Part shown: positions 25,150 to 38,275 of the stretch, piece by piece
How positions within the stretch are numbered: position 1 is the stretch's first letter
Layout of the letters: each line of letters begins with the position of its first letter
NCBI GenBank assembly: GCA_025345505.1
Contig: JANVCC010000062.1
Location: 13,804,809-13,868,808, forward strand
Source: Todiramphus chloris collaris
Lineage: Eukaryota; Chordata; Aves; Coraciiformes; Alcedinidae
Direction of reading: 5' to 3'
DNA: 64,000 nt
The notes under the pieces: generated by a model
What the model saw: the letters and a program-made list of their open reading frames with translations, nothing else
The model's database searches: none
What the model was told of the DNA's origin: nothing
Program-made: the position numbers and the translations under genes

Positions 25150-25340
25150 GTATTATCATAGCACCTAATGATGCCAGTCACGGGCCATCACTCTCTGGCA
25201 CTTGGCACTGTATAAGCACACACGGAAGCTAAGCACATTCCCCATATAGTTTACAATTTGGTTATAAACAAAGACACAACAGAGGGATACAGCATGGAAA
25301 GCACAAGCAAACAATGAGATTGGGCGATGTCATGCAGCAG
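25150..25340 (+). repeat. Old amniote interspersed repeat
   Basis: 'atcatagcacctaatgatgccagtcacgggcc...ggcacttggcactgtataagcacaca...aacaaagacacaacagagggatacag...caaacaatgagat' keeps the order of a widespread amniote repeat ('catagcaccta...ccagtcatgggcc...gtgctaggcgctgtacaaacaca'). The family name is not certain. Confidence 0.5.
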
Positions 25341-28319
25341 ATCGAAAAGTGTTGCTTTCATTTGGCTCTTCTTCCACATTTTTACTTTACAAGAGACATT
25401 AAAAATAGCTAAAATCCCTGACTTTCTTCCCTAATAGTACTTCCCCAGGTGACCATATGCCACAGGGATGCTACATGATCACAAATGGGAAAAATACCAA
25501 AGATTGTAAGGGGAATGAGTCACAAAGCAGTGAGAAATGTTCTAAAAATATTTACAAATCCTTAGGGAAAAAAAGGGGCTGTTGCAAATAACACTTCCTG
25601 GGCAACGGGATTCTTTGTGCAGACAAACAGCACATGCGACTTAACAAATGGCAAGCTTTTCATGTGAGACCAATTTTCAAAGTGCTTATGAATGTCTCTC
25701 TCCTGACTTTCTTCATCAGTTTTTGCTTAAAGTATCCCGAGTCTTACATATGGAGAAAGAACAAGCTTAATCGGGGCAACTGTAAGCCTTTCATCAATTC
25801 AATTACCCGTTTAAGGACTCACTCATTGAACTTAGCCATAAAATGTTAGAGTTGCAGTGCTGCTCCTGTCTGTCAGCCTGTGTCCCTGAATACTTTGTAC
25901 CCTTAGGGATGTTTTATCTTTTGAGAAATGTGACAGTCTGCCTTTTGAGACTGGCCTCGGCAGAGTACCACAACCAATATATTGACAGATATAAGGTAGC
26001 ATGGAAAGTGAAGCGGTTCAGAACCTGTGTCTGTCAAGCTGCTTCAGTCTCTAGACACAGGGTCTTTTAAAACTATTACAGAATCTTTCCAACTTTCTTT
26101 AATGGCACCTGATTTTTTTTTCTTTTTTTTTTTGTCTTTTGCTTCAGGGATCTATGAATCTACAGTTGTATCACATTATAACTCATTTCCCAGTATTTTT
26201 ACTTTTTGGAAACTATAATTAGAATATTATTGTATCTCCAAGCATACATAGGGCTTATTTTTGAAATGCTCCTTTCCTGTCAGAAGAACAGGCTCGAAAT
26301 GGGGAGAAGAATTCACTGACACTGCCAGCATTTCTGACATTTTCTACTGAAATATGAGTTGATCATTTCTACGTGTAAACTTGAATTTGCAGTTTCTCTT
26401 GCCTCCATTTTTGAAGTGGTATGAGGAGAGACAGCTGTTTCAAAGTAAATCAGAACCAATCACTTCACCTCTATGAACATACTTGTTTAAAAAAAAAATA
26501 AAATCAAACCAGCACAGGACTAGCTGTGGAATATTTCAACCCTCATTTCTGATTTTGCAGGACACACAGATATGCAGCTGTGTTGACATCAACACTTCCT
26601 TTTGGGGATAACACTATACAGATTGGCCAACACTCTGATTTACTCTTTTTTTTTTTGCTTACCTGAATATTACTGTTTCTGTACCCCAACACTAGGAGAA
26701 CTTGATGGTTCAGATCCTGCTGAAAAGTATGTTCTTTTAAACCTGAGGTTTCTGAAAAGGTAATAGAAAATAACAAAATTAATTCTTATGTTATTCTTTT
26801 CATCCCTTGGCATATTTCTTCAAGATCAAACTGACAAAATACCAATATGATATTCAAAGTTTATTTTCTTGAATTTTAGTTCAGAGGAAGTGAATCTGTT
26901 GACAAGATATGTACATAGACAGACAGATAGATATGCATGCATACTTTAATTTCCTGTCTTTAACTAAAGTCACCAGCCTAATGCTAACACAAGATACGTA
27001 TTGGACCTTGAGATTTCCTGCCATTTTATGGCCTTTTCATCTTCTGCTCTCGCATACAAGGTTTGAGAATGGTGCAGCTTCAGATTTACAAGATAAAATA
27101 TTTCAGTCAGGAGCTGGAAGCACATTTAGGAAGGGTCTCAAGAAACGCACGCTTTAAATCAGCCTTTAAAATCACTGTCAAATATTTCCCAGACAAAGTA
27201 GTAAATTCATTGGTCTGATGTAGAATAAAAGACCTAGGTTTTTGTAGCGGGTTGCTGTCCTTTCTCTCAGTGAAATAATCGTGTGTCCAGCTAATGGTAG
27301 ACTATATTGCTGGCAATATCACTTTGAAGTTATTAGGTCCAATCAATGCCAGCCAAAAGGAAAAAGAGGTGGTCAACAGGCAATCTGGTTTTCAGTTTAA
27401 CATGCCCTTGAGGATTTTGATTATCCTTTCCTTTTCTGTTCTCAAGGTTATCTCTAGCTAGACTATTTCTAGCTTCAACTTCCTGGGCATAATGCATATC
27501 CACAATAGCCTTACCCCTCACACGTCAGTGTGCCCTTCCACCTGAGTAAGCAGAGTCCTGTCTTTTTCCCATTATTTGTGACCTTTCCCTGGGTTAAAAG
27601 GTCACTCCTGAAGCAGACAGGTTTCACTTCTTATGGTGATTGCACTGCAAAAAAGCAGGCTTCTACCTTGTTAGAAGTGACATCACTGTACATTAAAGAC
27701 ATCATATCTCCTTTCATATTAAAATGCCTGTCAGTTCTGCTGCTCGCAGGCTGTAAATCTGCCACAGTATCCCGTGCTTGGGAGCTTTCATTATGAAAAT
27801 ATGGAAGATAAGCACTCTGCTTTACTGTCAGAAGGAAAAAGTAGTCTGGTAGTAATGAGGTTACTTTAAAAATAAATACACATTTTCTTAAACATGGATT
27901 ATTTAATGTGGGGTAATTTTGGAAAGCAATCCTTTTTATATCAGCTCCTAAAAAATGGCCAAGCTAAAACCCCAGTATGAGTAAAGCATGAATACACAGC
28001 CCTGTAGAATTTATTAATGCATAGATTTTGCACTTGCTCATGCAGTAAATCATTAGATTTTCCCTTTGACTTTGGCCCTCCAGCCTTGAGAGAAATGACA
28101 CACAACAATTTAACCTGTTTTTCATCTTTATATCATGCGGACACAAAAAGGCTTGTATGTTCTGCAAGAAAGTGACAACATTCAGCTGTTATGCCTATGA
28201 CTTTAGAAATGAGAGACGGTAGAAAAATACCTCCTAAAGAGCAAAGAAAAATATAAATAATTATCGATCATTTTCTTTCATGGCACCATTAAGATGTTAA
28301 TAATACCTTGCTATTACAT
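25341..28319. other. Intergenic
   Basis: No gene is supported. T-rich tracts lie near 26,112-26,135 and 26,643-26,656. Confidence 0.5.
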
Positions 28320-28480
28320 AAAGCTTCTCATTCATTGATCTGGAAGCACTTTAGGTACATCATACTTCTTGCTTTACAGAAGCAAAATTGAGACACACAG
28401 AGGTGAGATGACCTGTCGTAACAATCGAGAGCAGCTCAGCAACAGGACTGAGGACAGATCCTACATCTCTAGACTAGCCC
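28320..28480 (-). repeat. MIR-like SINE relic
   Basis: 'ggaagcactttaggtacatca...gctttacagaagcaaaattgagacacacagaggtgagatgacctg' follows the reverse complement of MIR/MIR-like elements. Confidence 0.6.
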
Positions 28481-31400
28481 GTCCAATATTTGACTTGCTT
28501 ATTTCAAACTGGAAACTGGCATCATTTGCTGGGGTACCCCTGAATTTTTCACACAGCATGCGGTTATTTGCTTATTACTCTTTATTCATTAATGGACTAA
28601 AATGATCACAGATATTTATTTTAAAAACCAAAATCTCCTTACCCATTTTGTGTGAAAATGCTAATCTACTGCTGTCCCCCATTTCCATTAGAACTCCCTC
28701 CAGTTGAAGGAACTTCACCATGTATGCATAGCATGTGTGTTTTCAAATTTCATCTTCCGAATTACCTATTCCATTGCTGATACTCTGTTTGAGGGCCTGA
28801 AATTAGTGGCTCAAGAGTTATTTATAGATAATGAAGCCTTTCACCTCCAAGGCATAGATTTTAATGTCTGAACCCTACATCCAGAGACAGAAATATCTAT
28901 TTAGGCTGTGCTGTGTGCATTATGTGGAATCAACTGGTAGTGTCAGTGCCAAGTAAATTAGAGCCCAGGTGAGAACCATGAAAAAAACACAAAGAAACAA
29001 ACAAAAAAAACCCCACCAAAAACTATTTGCATGAGGAAGGTGAATGGATAGGAAAAATGTAGTAGCTGAGGAGATGATGTAGTTGGAATGTGGAGGATTG
29101 GCATAACAGAGGATTCCACACATGTCATGGAGCAAACCAGAGCACGTGTCACTCAGTGGAGCTAGAGGTGGAACAATACAAGAAAACAAAGGAAAACGAT
29201 GCATGGCATCAACACAGCTTGCTGCTTCACCTTCCAGGTTCTCCCGAATGCAAAAGGGATTTTCTTTCTCTCTTTTCTAGAATGAAGTCCTCTGTTTATG
29301 TAGAGCAGAGCAAAGTCATGAAAGCGGTGGTTCTTTAATGATACAAGTCGTAAGGATTTAGAACCAATTTTACAGTAATGTTACCAACACCTTCCTAGCC
29401 ACAAAAGCCTGCGAGGATCACTGATCAGGTTTTGATTTATCTCTTTTCTCCTCAGAAGCGTCGTTTGAACACTTTCAGTTTCACAGTCATAAGTCTTGCC
29501 TAGGTCAAGTGCTTTCTTAGCATGCTCCATTGTTTTCAACATCCGTGCAGGTTCCACCAGCAGTAGAGAGGGTGCCACTTGCAATGACAGGTGGTCTGGC
29601 TTGCTGCGGGCACTTCATGCTACTGCCCTCTCATTTTTCCAGGTAGGATTAGGTGAGTGAGAAAACATGAGTGTTGTTTTTACCCTAAAGCTCCTGCAAT
29701 CCCTCGGAGTAGTGAAGCTGCACTGATAGCACAGATGGCACTTTTGCCTGAAAGCTGAAAAAACGGGCTCCGGAACAGTGGGTCAGTGGCCCTGCATCAT
29801 TCCCTTCTCCCAGAAGATAATATTCATTCGTGCCTCCTACTGCTTGAAGAGTTAGTGCATAACCTGCAATGCTGTTTTACATCATTTTGCCAGTAATACA
29901 TTTTTTCCTTGCAAAAGCAGTCAAGACTAAAGTATATAGGAGTATTTTCTTGCACGCATGTACACCAGGGAATTGCATCTGAACATGGTGTTTGAGGTTA
30001 TACTACCTTTGAAAGTGCAGGCCCTGGGGACTGGGTGACAGGCAGTCACACCGTATTGACAGATCTCTATTTATAGACAGCATCCTTAGTTTTGCTTAGA
30101 TTTTTCTTTATATTTTGTGTATCCATTGAAATGATAATACATTTAAAAGGCAAGAGCTGTTTAAGGCACTCAGTTAAAAATTGACTTGTTACTTAAAATA
30201 AAACACTATATTTTTCTATGCCTAATAAAACTGTCTCACTTGTATACAGTTTCTAGTGCTCCCTTTTGATTTTACCTGTTTTTGTTGTTAGATGACAAAA
30301 TAATAGCATTCCATTTTGTCCGCTTCACCTCAGAAATAATGATTTTATAGTCAATGGCCAAGAATTTGGGCCACTGGAAAATATCAGCTCACAAATGCTC
30401 TAGGAGTGACCTAACCTTGACATTATATTTCTAAAGAAATTGAGCTCTCCAGCTGGTAACGGCACAGAAAGAACAGAATGATTATACCACAATCTCCATT
30501 ATTTAAAATACTTAATTGTTTCACTTTCTGAATTAACAGTAGATTAAATATTTATGTTTAAAATTACTGAAACTAGGAATATTTGAGACTTTTCTACATA
30601 CATCTTCCCTATTTTCCCTTCTCTTCAAAAATAATTTATACTAATAAAAATAGCTTCTTCCATCTAATCAGATTTCTGTTCGTTGAATGTAGGAACTGAG
30701 CCATCGAGGATGTGATTCACCCAAGGTCACCCTGGAAACCTCTAGCAGAGGCATATGAGAACCCAGGTATTCTGAGTTACAAGGAACACCATCGTTTTTT
30801 GTCTGTTTCCACTATCCTCACATTAACATGTATCAGCAGAACAAACATTGACTTGGTAGCCTCCGCATGTGCCTTCCAGTCTGGCTAATGTCCAGCAAGG
30901 TGCTCCTCACACAGACCAACTGAATCATCTTTGTATATGTATTTTCTCTCTAATATTTGACTGTAGTGTCTTTATTTGAATTTCAGTAATGTCTAAGGAG
31001 GTTCTGCATACTGTACAAAACATACGACAGCAACCAAACCAAATGTTTGTGAGTACAGATCTTGAAATCTTGATCTCTTTTTTTCATGTCTTCATTTTCC
31101 AGTATTCCTTTCTTGGTATATGTCAGCAAATGCTTTGAATTTCACAGCTATCTACTTTTCTTTTTTATTTAATGTTGTGGTCTGTGACAATAAACCTCAA
31201 TTTGCTACTGTTATACCTATTACTTAAACTGTGTTTGCTGCTCCATTCAGTGAAGTAGCACTGCTGGGTTCAGGCTTATGTCTTACAACTTCTGGCAGAC
31301 TGAAATGTGTAGGTGGAAAAAACACGTGCTCAATTTATTTTAGGCTTCATCCCTAATCCACTGCTTGCTGAAATCCAGAGAAAGGCTCTTGGGATCTTTC

Positions 31401-33142
31401 CGAGGAGAGGCAAGCACAAATTTTCCCCATATATGAAATACCTTTGGAGGGTCAGATAAATGGAAAAATTGGGTAGGCAGGCCAGAAGAAGTCAGGTGAT
31501 GGCAGATCCAGTGAGTTCCCAAGAAGAGACTTAGTCGTCCTATGAGTCAGATGAGACTTCTTCCCTGGAGCATCAGCTGGATCCTTCAGTGGAGTCAGAG
31601 AGGGACAGAAAGGTAGCTGAACACTTTTTCATCTTCCTTCTTCCCTGGATTTCAGAACACAGTATGGACTGCTTTTACCACCCTACAAGTTAGAGCTGCC
31701 TCATACTTACTTCATACCCCCAGGTCTGCACCAGAAGCATTTCTGAGGGGCTGGGAACTAACCTCACAGATGCTTTACACCAGCAGGTCAACACAGTGAC
31801 CACTTCAGCCTGTGTCTATGCTTAAACTTGGCATCACAGTTTTCAACCTTAAGTACTGAATTAGCATCATCAAACTGACTATGGAAAGGTTTACATTGAA
31901 ATATCACCTGTAATTCATATTCCACACTGGAAAAAATAGAGAACATGTGTTTCTTTGATGTAAATGTTTTAGAAAGTCTAAACACAAAGGGCTGTGTCCA
32001 ATTCCATTCTATTATAGATAGAATTTAGCTAAGTGTTGCAGAAAAGAATCAAGTGTTTGCTTCCAGGCTTTATTTAATAGAAAGCACAATTTTCACAGAA
32101 CCTGTCAAACTGTATTTTAGCTGGACAGAAAGTAGGAAAGAAATACATGTGACAAAAGATCATCACATCACTTAATTTGTATAGGAGGACATTAACATCC
32201 CAAGGTGGTAAGCACAAGGTAAGAACTTGCAGAAGACAAAATTTTATCAGGCTTTTCTATCTAAAATCCGTAGCACAAACCAAATATTTTTTGATTAAGG
32301 TTCAATTTAAAAATGCATTAACTTTCTAATTGAGAACATGGCTGGGAATCAGTAGTTCTGATGATCTTAGCATAGCATGGGAAATCATGTCGGATAACTA
32401 AACCTTCATTTAAGGGGGGGAATCTTTGATGATTTATTGTATAGGCACAGACAGAGTCTCATTCAAAAGCTGAAAGGCTTGAACTCTCAATCCAAATGCA
32501 TGCAAAGGGGGATGCCAAACCCCTTAAGGCTCATGCAAAAAACTTGTCCCTTGGGGAAGCCCAAAGAGACAACTCCCAGGAACTAGGAATGAGTTAAGTG
32601 AATACTGAAAGCTTCTCAGGATCTTCCCTTTCTTTTCTACAGATCTGAAACTTTAGGAGCCAGAAAGAAAGCCTCAGGCTTAGTTCTCATACTATTCTCC
32701 CCAGCTCCCTGTTTATCAGGAAGTTTGCTGAGGAGGAAAAGGAGGGAGATCCTGCTACTTCCTTTCCATTGCTTCTTCCTGCACCCTTCAGTTCTTTAAT
32801 GGCCTATCCCTCACCCTCAGGACATCAGAAGAAGGCATCTAAGAAGCACAAATCCTAGTGACGGAACACAGCTCCAGAAGGAAAAAGAAAGGAACAGAGA
32901 GCATGGAAGTTATGCCAGCTTCAAGAGAGTCTCAAGGTCAACTTTGGTCCTGTGCCAAAGTGCAAATCTGGCACCAATCTATTCTCTGCACGCAGCACAG
33001 CCTCTGACAAAGCAAAGCAAGACACAGATCCCTCAGCAAACCATACCCACTAGTGTGCTGTCAGCCTAGGGGGGAGCCAATCCCCACTCCTCTGGCACAG
33101 GATTTCTTCAGGACTGAAAAGCAGAGAAGCCACTTGCATTGC
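28481..33142. other. Intergenic
   Basis: No gene is supported. A probable MIR-like relic (minus) lies at about 30,690-30,800 ('ggatgtgattcacccaaggtcac...gagaacccaggtattctgag'). Confidence 0.45.
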
Positions 33143-33917
33143 TGTCAGGGTTTTGGGTCAGGGGGGACCCTTAGACCTGTAACAGACACTCTCTGTTAAC
33201 CCCCGTCTCTCCCCAAAGGGAATAAGGGAGAAAGACTTAGCGATTAGAAAAGGAAACTAGAACAGCTTTAATGAAAATTAAAATAATAATAATAAATGGA
33301 ATATATACAAATATACACAAAACCAGTATCGCACCCAACCCCTCGATGACAATTATGTCATCGTCACCACTGATGCTGTGGAGCAGGCACTGGGAAAGTC
33401 CCAGACTGGGCCCTACAGCAGATGGGAGCTGTGTTCAGGAGCTGGATTCTGGTTCTGGATTCAGGACACACCGATCAGGAACAGGCAGAATGGACAGAGT
33501 CCTCCTGGGATGCTCTGAGGATGAAACCAGAAAAGGACCCAAGCCAAGCTGAGCAGAGCTGGCAAAGCAGGCCAAGAGAGCAGAAAAGATCCCTCAGCTT
33601 TATACCAAATATGACGCATATGGGCTGGAATCCCTCATTGGTCAGCTTGGGGTCACCTGTCCCATCTGCTCCTCCCTGCAGGTGCAGCCTTTTCCTTTCT
33701 GCACCCCCCAGTGTGGTACATGGGATTTAGCAGTGACCTTGGTCTGCACACCAACCCTTGGCAGTAAGTCTGAACATCGGGAGTTATCACTGCTAGAGGC
33801 AGACACTGCCTGTGAAAACAGGCTGCTAATTTCAGACAGTGCAGTTAGTTAGAAGAACTGAGATGAGGAGTAAAATCACTGAACAGAATTAGTTCTGTTC
33901 TCACTCAAACCAGGACA
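33143..33917 (-). mobile_element. Solo LTR of an endogenous retrovirus
   Basis: A 775-bp unit starts TGTCAGGGTTTTGGGT and ends CTCAAACCAGGACA, so the minus strand starts TGTCCTGGTTTGAG. These are imperfect inverted ends with TG...CA termini. The flanks ATTGC (33,138-33,142) and GTTGC (33,918-33,922) match at 4 of 5 bases, consistent with an aged target duplication. On the minus strand a TATA motif (TATAAAG) lies near 33,599-33,605 and an ATTAAA poly(A) signal near 33,264-33,270. It resembles avian ERVL-type LTRs. No internal region or second copy is present. Confidence 0.72.
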
Positions 33918-33922
33918 GTTGC

Positions 33923-36900
33923 AAAAGCTTTCTTGTCCTTTTTTCTTGTCCCTTAGGAATCCTGTGGGATAGTGGTGGAGAGAGCACATGTGGTGCTTTC
34001 TTGATCCAAAGTGGATGGAAAGGATGTGCAGCCTCATAGTCTTATCCTGAATCCACTGGAGGAGTTTTGGATCAGGTCAGCAGGCTAACTGATTGTTCAG
34101 CAGCCAGGAACCATTGCTGAGAAGTTTCTAAAACCAAGCTGTGATGACTATCAGCCTAACGGTTTTATTTTTAGTCCAGAGACAGAGGTATAGAGGTATA
34201 TTTTGGTATAGAGAATTTATAGAGACATTCTTAGTACAGAGAAGTAATTAGCAAAAATTCCTCTGGATTCAATGGGAGCAGAATCTCACCTTCCACCTCT
34301 GGAACTCCAGAAATGGAATACTGTGTTTCCTTCAAGGCCCTCAGGAAACCCTGCAATACCAGTGCTAATCTCAAACTGCAGAGCTTCTCCAGCTCGACAC
34401 CGTTACATGGGGGCTGACACCTCCTACTGCCCTGACACTCTAGGAGGCTCTGAGTAAGAGAACTTTCCCTGCATTTGGAACTCATTCTTGGACTCTTATG
34501 CTATGCATAATTTTCAATTGTTTGAGGTTTTTTTTGTCTTGTTTTGTTTCAAATCTAAGAAGGCACCAAAGTTGATTGTTAAAATCCTGGGGTATACTGT
34601 GATTGTGGCCAGAATAGGTTTGTCCTCTCTGACGTCATTTTTAGGTGAGGACTGTTTGATAAGCCATCTTTTTTTCATCTACTGGTTGTAGCTGAGGATT
34701 ATTTAGGCTGAATTCAAAATCTACCACAGGCATTCTTTTGTCTTCTGGATTGTTGTACTTCTGCATTTAACTTACAGAAATGGTCTGTGCTTCACAAGGA
34801 GCAGAAAACAGAAAAAGAACTAGCAAAACTGGACACTCCTTTTCACACATTCTGTGTCATATAGGCACCTCGCTCTGTGGAAATGCTTTCAATTCAAATA
34901 GCTGGGAAAGAAAAACCTTCCTAACTTTGAAGTGGTTTTACTGCATTGAAGAGACAGAAAGAGAGACTGGCAAATCCCATTTCATTTTTAAAGTTAACTG
35001 TAAAGTTTTAATTAGGCCTTCTGAACAAGGATTCTGCCATGCTTTGTGTTTAAGTGTGAGCAATAGTATACGATCCCCTGACTTCCATCATTAACTTCCA
35101 TTGACAAAGGCCAACACAACTCGATTCTTTGTAACTTTGTAACCGTTTATGTTTGAGGTGAAGATGTTAATATGGAAATTTTGTGAGCTGGGAATGACTA
35201 CGAACTCTATCGTTGTAATTTATAACCTTTCATCTAAGGCCAAATGTAAAGGCAATTGCAATTGTTCTGGATCTCAAGAACAGCACATAGCAGATGTATG
35301 AAATTTGGAGTGTTAGACATAAACTTTTATTACCAAATTATAAATAATTTCTACCACTTACAATGTTCACCTTTCAAGTTCATCTTGATTAAAATGCAAG
35401 GGCAGCATCTCGCCGATTGCCATGAGTTACACAGCTGGAAAAGCTCTGTCATAGCACACTATGGGAGGATAGAGCAATGCAGCATTTAAAAGAATCTACT
35501 GATAGCAAGGTATGTGATGCTTTAAATTAAAATCCTTTTCCATCTAGATGATAAACAATCAAAAGAAAAGCATTAGCTAATAACATCTTAATTTTACTTT
35601 CACTCTTGAAGCTTTGAAATCTTTAAGGAGTCCACCGAATGCAGATTGCTTAAATCCTTTGAAGACCACCTTGCTGAGGGCACTGTGGTTTTGTCACTCA
35701 GGAAAGAACACATTCCTTAGGTCACCTAATAACAGGTGTGATGACATAATCTTCCTAAGTGTACAAGATGGGAATTGTCTTCCCAGGTGTGATCACGCTG
35801 CACCGACGTGCTCAGCAACATGGGCCTTCCTGCATGAAGGTTAATTTCCCACTAGGAACAGCACCTGAGAGTGCTTCAAGGCCTCTGCCAAACAAAGGAA
35901 AATTACCCAAGATTTGGGCTCATGATTTGGTCTCAAACCATGAAACAGGGGAGCTAAGGATACAAAACTTGCCATTCTCAATGCCCGTGACTCAAAATAG
36001 ATGCACTTGTGAGGTTAATAGGGTATGAAGTAGGGAAGTATAAGGATTTTGTTGACTGACCTCAAACAACTGAAGTATACACACAGACAGAAACTGTAAC
36101 TAAATATATGCCTAAGATAGCTGCCTATTGAGCAGAAGGCAAAACAGCACAGCCGGTTCTGATGGCTAGCAAACAAAACCCAAAAAAACCCAAACAAAAA
36201 AACCCCAAACCAACCAAACAAGCAAACAACCCAGAGATATACAAGCTAAAAGAGAAACTCTTTAAGAAAAAAAACAAAGAGGAAGACTCCCAAACCATAA
36301 AATATCCCTAGTTGGATTTACAAACTTGTAATGAAGGTTTACCTGCCCAGGCATGAAAAAAAAAGATTCTATTTACCAAGATTTTATCATGGAGATTGAT
36401 AACAATGAAAACCAGAATCCTCCCTTATCAAAATATTACACACTGAAGCCAGGCGGCCAAACAAAACTTTGCAAGCTTGCTCCCCAGAGCAACTATTTTA
36501 TGTTCCTTTTCTGCTTCAAGTACTAGATATAATCAAGCACAGTTGGATGCTCCTGATTAACATGATGGTTGCCTGGAAACATGGGCACAACACAGCCCAA
36601 CTTGCCTGGCCATGCCTGTGCTTGAACTCTGGGATAGTCAGGTGAACTAGGTCAGGTTTGCAGACCTCATCTCTTTAAGCCTTTCAGCCTAAGTTTTGGG
36701 GAGCAAAATGTTACTGGATAGGTGTTCAGAAAGAGAAGACAACTCTGGAAGGAAGAGGAATACAAATCCATGTACTGAAAAGCCATAGTACATTTCCTTT
36801 GTATCACGACAATTAAGAGTTTCACCAAGGTACTAATGGAAGAATGAAAAAATCCAGTCCAGAAGCTTTCACAGTTGATTAACTCCTACCACGGTACTAA

Positions 36901-37137
36901 ATCCCTTAAAAAAACCAAAAAAGGTCTTTTCCAGACATTAGGGGATAGCTGGGGGAAAGAGGAAAAGAAGGGTGAGAAGATGAGAAGACAAAAGTTGAAC
37001 CTGTTGTTGTGCCATGTTGTGCCACGAGACACTCGCTTATTTCTCCGGTACGGCCTGTGTAAGACTAGACTGGTTTGGAACTTACAGCATCTCATCATAG
37101 TAGGATACAATTCTGCACTGGATCGTCCCCGGGTCCC
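33923..37137. other. Intergenic
   Basis: No gene is supported. An A/C-rich simple stretch lies at about 36,172-36,232. Confidence 0.5.
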
Positions 37138-37276
37138 CGGGTGCATTCAAGGCTGGGCTGGATGGGCCCTGAGCAACCTGGTCTAGCGGGAGGTGTCCCT
37201 GCCCAAGATACAGGGGTGTAAAGAGAGGGCCTTTAAGGTCCCTTCAAACCAAACCATGCTGTGATTCTGTATATTT
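37138..37276 (+). mobile_element. CR1 LINE 3' end, 5'-truncated
   Basis: 'ttcaaggctgggctggatggg...gagcaacctggtctagcgggaggtgtccctgccc' and 'aaggtcccttcaaaccaaaccatgctgtgattctgtat' form the plus-strand CR1 3' end. It lies about 120 bp upstream of the LSM6 CpG island. Confidence 0.85.
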
Positions 37277-37599
37277 TTTTCCGTAAGAAATCGATATTAC
37301 TTTGGGTCTAAAACAAAGCCATTAAAACCGCATTTCGGTGAAGAAGTCGGAGTTGAGCTAAGGGAGGTTCTGGAGGCGAACCCCCTGAGGGCTTTAGGGG
37401 CCTCACACGCGACAGCAGCAGCGTCTTGGGGCGGTCGCAGCGAGAAACCAGCCGGAACTCGTCGCCTTCCACGGACCGGGGAACCCGGCCACGGCCTCGG
37501 GTGTGAAACTCACCCCGGGCGTTGCTACGGGGCCGGGCCCGCCCCGGGAGGAGCGCTGAGGGCGGGCAGGGGGCGGCCGCCGGTGCCGCCTCGGGAGGA

Positions 37600-37732
37600 A
37601 GGAGGAGTCTCGCGGGCCCCGCCCGCGCGTTCTCGCGCCCGGCTCGGTTTGTCCCTGCGGCCGCGCCGTAGCGGGGCGGTAACGGCTGGGCGCGAACGCG
37701 GCGCCGGGAAAGGGCGCGGGAGGCGGCGGTGG
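37600..37732 (+). other. LSM6: Candidate LSM6 noncoding first exon (3' end at 37,732)
   Basis: A strong donor (GTGAGT) at 37,733 lies inside the CpG island. Joining it to the acceptor before the LSM6 start codon would give a normal 5' UTR first exon. The 5' boundary is a guess. Confidence 0.4.
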
Positions 37733-37865
37733 GTGAGTGCGGAGCGGCCCCGGAGCTGGGCCCGTGACCGTGCGGGAGGGGCCCCTCAGCAGAGCCCGAC
37801 ACGCCGCCCCGGAGCCGCGGCGAGGGAACCGGGAAAGCGTCAGGCTGCTCGGTTACGTGGGCGGC

Positions 37866-37885
37866 GGGGGTGGGTGTGGGATGGG
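37866..37885 (+). other. G-quadruplex motif in LSM6 CpG island
   Basis: Four G-runs of 5, 3, 3 and 3 are separated by loops of 1, 3 and 2 nt. They are followed by a further 7-G run at 37,893-37,899. The motif is downstream of the presumed first-exon donor, so it would lie in intron 1 RNA. Confidence 0.7.
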
Positions 37886-38165
37886 TTCCTGCGGGGGGGC
37901 GTGCGGGTCCGTTGCCGGCCGTTGCAGCCGCGCTGCGGGGCGGTTACACCGCGCGGGGCTCGGCCGGGTCCGAGCAGGCGGCTCCGACCCCCCCAGCACC
38001 GGAGCGCGTTCAGCTTCGTGATTTGGTTTCTGGGAAAGCTTCGGCTCCGAAAGGGCGCCCTGCGGTGCCAGCCCCGCTGTGTCGCTAGGAGAACGAGGGC
38101 GGTCCAGGCGCGGCTGCTGCAGCCCGGTGGCCGCAGACAGCGAGCAACGCTCACCGAGTCGCTGC

Positions 38166-38275
38166 GGTTGGAAGGGATCTTTAGGATCATGAAGCCCAAG
38201 CCGTTACTGCACTCGGCCAGAGCCACTGCTACACCCTGTCCTTCCGCACCAGCTGGCACCGTACCGGGACGGGAC
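38166..38275 (-). mobile_element. CR1 relic, reverse orientation
   Basis: 'ggttggaagggatctttaggatcatgaagcccaagcc...ccactgctacaccctgtcc' follows the reverse complement of an avian CR1 3' end ('ggttggaagggacctttaagatcat...'). Diverged. Confidence 0.5.

Larger units (their letters stand above)
37400..38170. promoter_or_regulatory. CpG island, presumed LSM6 promoter
   Basis: An abrupt change to very GC- and CpG-rich sequence with no clear TATA box is typical of housekeeping promoters. It lies 0.8-1.6 kb upstream of the LSM6 start codon. ORFs open on both strands across it (up to 276 codons) are side effects of the stop-poor composition. The transcription start cannot be read directly. Given the donor at 37,733, it probably lies around 37,560-37,700. 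Confidence 0.75.

Noticed and set aside
31985..32020. Possible CR1 tail ('ccaattccattctatta')
   Set aside because: Too short and isolated to support a CR1 call.
36170..36235. A/C-rich repeat considered as a CRISPR-like or satellite array
   Set aside because: No regular repeat-spacer structure; it is an irregular simple-sequence tract in vertebrate DNA.
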